Of a stretch of 64,000 nucleotides of DNA, positions 62,244 to 64,000 are shown piece after piece. A program made the position numbers and the translations under genes. Position 1 is the stretch's first letter. Every line of letters begins with the position of its first letter. Under the pieces are notes generated by a model that had not been told where the DNA came from, did not search any database, and was given only the letters and a program-made list of their open reading frames with translations. The stretch covers positions 144,183-208,182 of the forward strand of contig JALGPX010000001.1 of NCBI GenBank assembly GCA_023515795.1. Direction: 5' to 3'. The DNA is from Amoeboaphelidium occidentale. Taxonomy: Eukaryota > Aphelidiomycota > Aphelidea.

Positions 62244-64000
62244 CTAAGAGTACCGGTTCTGCGGTCTTGCGACTGGTAGTAGCCTACAGGCCCGAAGGCT
62301 CACGAGTTTGTATCCACTTGATTCCAAATTCTTGATCATTATGTTTCGAGCTGCATTCATATCTCGATCAAACTTGAAACCGCAGTGTGTACAATTGAAC
62401 TTTTTGTTTCCTCCAAGTTTGTGGTTGAGTCTCCCACAAACTCCACATGCTTTTGAGGTGTATTCCTCGGTGACAACATGGACTGCACAGTTTGGAGTGT
62501 CCTCTGCCTTTTGAAGTAGTTTTTGTTTGAACTTGTAATGGGACCAATTTAGCATGTTTCTTGCAGTTTTTAAGTTGATCTTGCGATTGTTCTTGATTAC
62601 CATCTTACTCACATCAAAGGTAGGAATCAAGATGACATTGTACCGGCTCGTCAAATCATGCGCTAGTTTTCCATGAAAGTCTGAAATCAAGTTTTTAATC
62701 CGCTGCCGCGCTCTTTGAATCGCGGCGTTCATTCTTCTTCTTTTGTACCGATTCTTGCGACCGGTTTTGACCCCAGTTGCTTTTGATATCAGGCGATCCA
62801 AGTTAAGACACAGTCTTTCAACTCTTCTTATGTCACCTTTTCCAGCCTCAAAGAAGTTCCCGGAGCTTTCGTACACGGTTTGAAACGTACGAACTCCAGG
62901 GTCCAATGCAGCAGCTGTTGGATGATTTTGGGTTGTTTTTTCTTGATTGGTTTTGTTGTAAGGAAAGCACACGTAGAAGTGATCTGGCTTCTCCCAAACA
63001 ACTTAAACCAGCCTCTTGTATTCATCAGATCCTTTTCTCTCAATTTCATCTTCAATGATAGATTTTGCTCGCTGAAATTCATTCTTTGATATGACTTGAA
63101 GAGGATTCCTGAGTGCATCAAGCGGAAGCTTCAATCCAAAGTTTTTCTTTTTGGTACCCTTTCTGGTGCTGGTGGACTCAACACATCTTATTGCGTAAGC
63201 GCCTCCAGGGTAAAAGCTGAAACTTTTACGAGAGTCTTTCTTCTGTTTTCTCGACATTTGATACTTAAACTCTTTGTTCTGTGCTTTTAATGACTCTTCA
63301 GTGGCTTTGATGGTGGAGACCAGTTTGTGGATTGCTTCCACTTTAATTGAAGATGAGCAAAGATTCCCGTCGTATAGCCATGGGCGGTTTGCTTGTTCTT
63401 CTTCTGGAACATTGGACGCAGTCACAATCTTGTTGCGAAGGGACTGCCAGTTCTTTGGGTGGCCGCGGACGAACATTTCATCCAGCCCTTGGTTCCCAAC
63501 CACGCGAACAATTCCAAAGATCTGTTTAAGAGCAGCCTTTTGTGTGGCATCGGGATAGACGCGAATCTTGACTGATCTCATTGTTTCATTCGCTTCTGGT
63601 CTTGATTTCATTCAACTACAAATCTGTTTTTCATAGGAGGACATGCCAGACTGCAAGGGCCTTTGTTTCTTGTTTCTTCTAGTTGTAGAGCTCTGCCTAT
63701 TCAAATGGTACGGTTGGGGTGGATCATCATGGACTACAACCTTGTTGTTCAGTTGTGCAAGCGGTGCGTAGTAGTTTGCCGTACACCAAGAGGTCTGTTC
63801 CTTTGAAACGGTAAACTTTGGTGCAGCGCTTTGATTTGATTGTGTTCCAGTAGACTGCATTGCTAGTCTTTGAGACATTACTTTGGATTGATCAGTCCAT
63901 CATGGCGCATATTTCAATGGTTGGGCTTGGTTTAATTGAGGAGTTGAAACAGGTGCTTGCGGAGCTGCTGCAGCTCTAGGAGCTCTCTTACGAGTCTGAT
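62244..64000 (-). pseudogene. Fanzor/TnpB-like RNA-guided nuclease gene (eukaryotic OMEGA system), interrupted by three in-frame stops; 5' part runs off the window
   Basis: One frame runs from the window edge to 62244. It starts within RKRAPRAAAAPQAP, is stopped by TGA at 63900-63902, continues MSQRLAMQSTGT to TGA at 63612-63614, then MKSRPEANETMRSVKIRVYP to TAA at 63003-63005, then VVWEKPDHFYVCFPY to the final TAG. KIRVYPDATQKAALKQIFG is the TnpB N-terminal motif. In the last 242 codons (counted from Met at 62972) RuvC-I is ALDPGVRTF (Asp24), the RuvC-II position reads ILIPTFDVSKM without Glu, TEEYTSKACGVCG gives Glu169/170 and zinc Cys176/179, CTHC gives Cys194/197, and DRDMNAARNI is RuvC-III (Asp204). 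No frameshift occurs over about 1750 bases. No transposase gene is visible in the window. Confidence 0.88.

Noticed and set aside
62985..63005. An 18-base GT..AG intron removing the TAA in the Fanzor frame
   Set aside because: It would keep phase, but the shortest intron supported elsewhere in the window is 31 bases.
1..64000. Alternative genetic code to explain in-frame stops
   Set aside because: TAA, TAG and TGA each terminate several well-supported genes here (for example TAG in the aldo-keto reductase, TGA in REV3 and CFIm25, TAA in CCT8), and interrupted frames involve all three codons.

Overview
This is a eukaryotic, gene-dense, intron-poor nuclear window that reads as fungal, probably an early-diverging fungus or a close relative. 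Fungal-type signals include a Bem2-like RhoGAP with RasGEF-like regions, a Zn2Cys6 zinc-cluster protein of Ert1 type, a Sen54 subunit, Mrt4 and a PMP47-type peroxisomal carrier. I place 34 introns by protein continuity. They are 31 to 62 bases long, mostly 33 to 44, with GT..AG ends. Genes lie on both strands, often with very short spacers. TAA, TAG and TGA all end ordinary genes, so the standard code applies.

Layout. 1-11.4 kb: beta-mannosidase (5' end outside the window, one in-frame stop), proteasome beta-3, Mrt4, an AT-hook/Myb-like protein interrupted by an assembly gap, a Mediator Med16 candidate, a SAP protein and Sen54. 11.5-25.5 kb: BAR-SH3 protein, DNA polymerase zeta catalytic subunit REV3, an SH3-SH3-DH-PH RhoGEF, a UBTD-type ubiquitin-like protein, a YbaK-domain protein, a peroxisomal carrier, an Atos-like protein with an antisense partner, and MTHFR. 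25.5-42 kb: a single-pass membrane protein, a RETREG/FAM134-like ER-phagy receptor candidate, HMCES/SRAP, an HSDL2-type SDR, a secreted protein, a zinc-cluster factor, a two-membrane-segment orphan with an in-frame stop, importin-13-like karyopherin, a disordered orphan, a TAF3/TAF8-like histone-fold protein, an aldo-keto reductase, COX19 and a degenerate alpha/beta-hydrolase-like membrane protein. 42-61.8 kb: the very large Bem2-like protein, CCT8, two orphans, CFIm25, a 1989-residue Cys-rich surface protein with four tandem Ig-like repeats, a small membrane protein and an acidic orphan.

62.2-64 kb: the most notable locus. It is a Fanzor/TnpB-like RNA-guided nuclease gene (eukaryotic OMEGA system) on the minus strand, with RuvC and zinc-ribbon motifs, a Fanzor-type rearranged catalytic glutamate and a hairpin-rich tail where an omegaRNA would lie. 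Three in-frame stops but no frameshift interrupt it, so it looks like a recently inactivated mobile-element gene or an allele of one. The remaining genes are mostly housekeeping and do not form one pathway. Several touch shared themes: small-GTPase and membrane shaping (BAR-SH3, RhoGEF, Bem2), DNA damage tolerance (REV3, HMCES) and RNA processing (Sen54, CFIm25, Mrt4).
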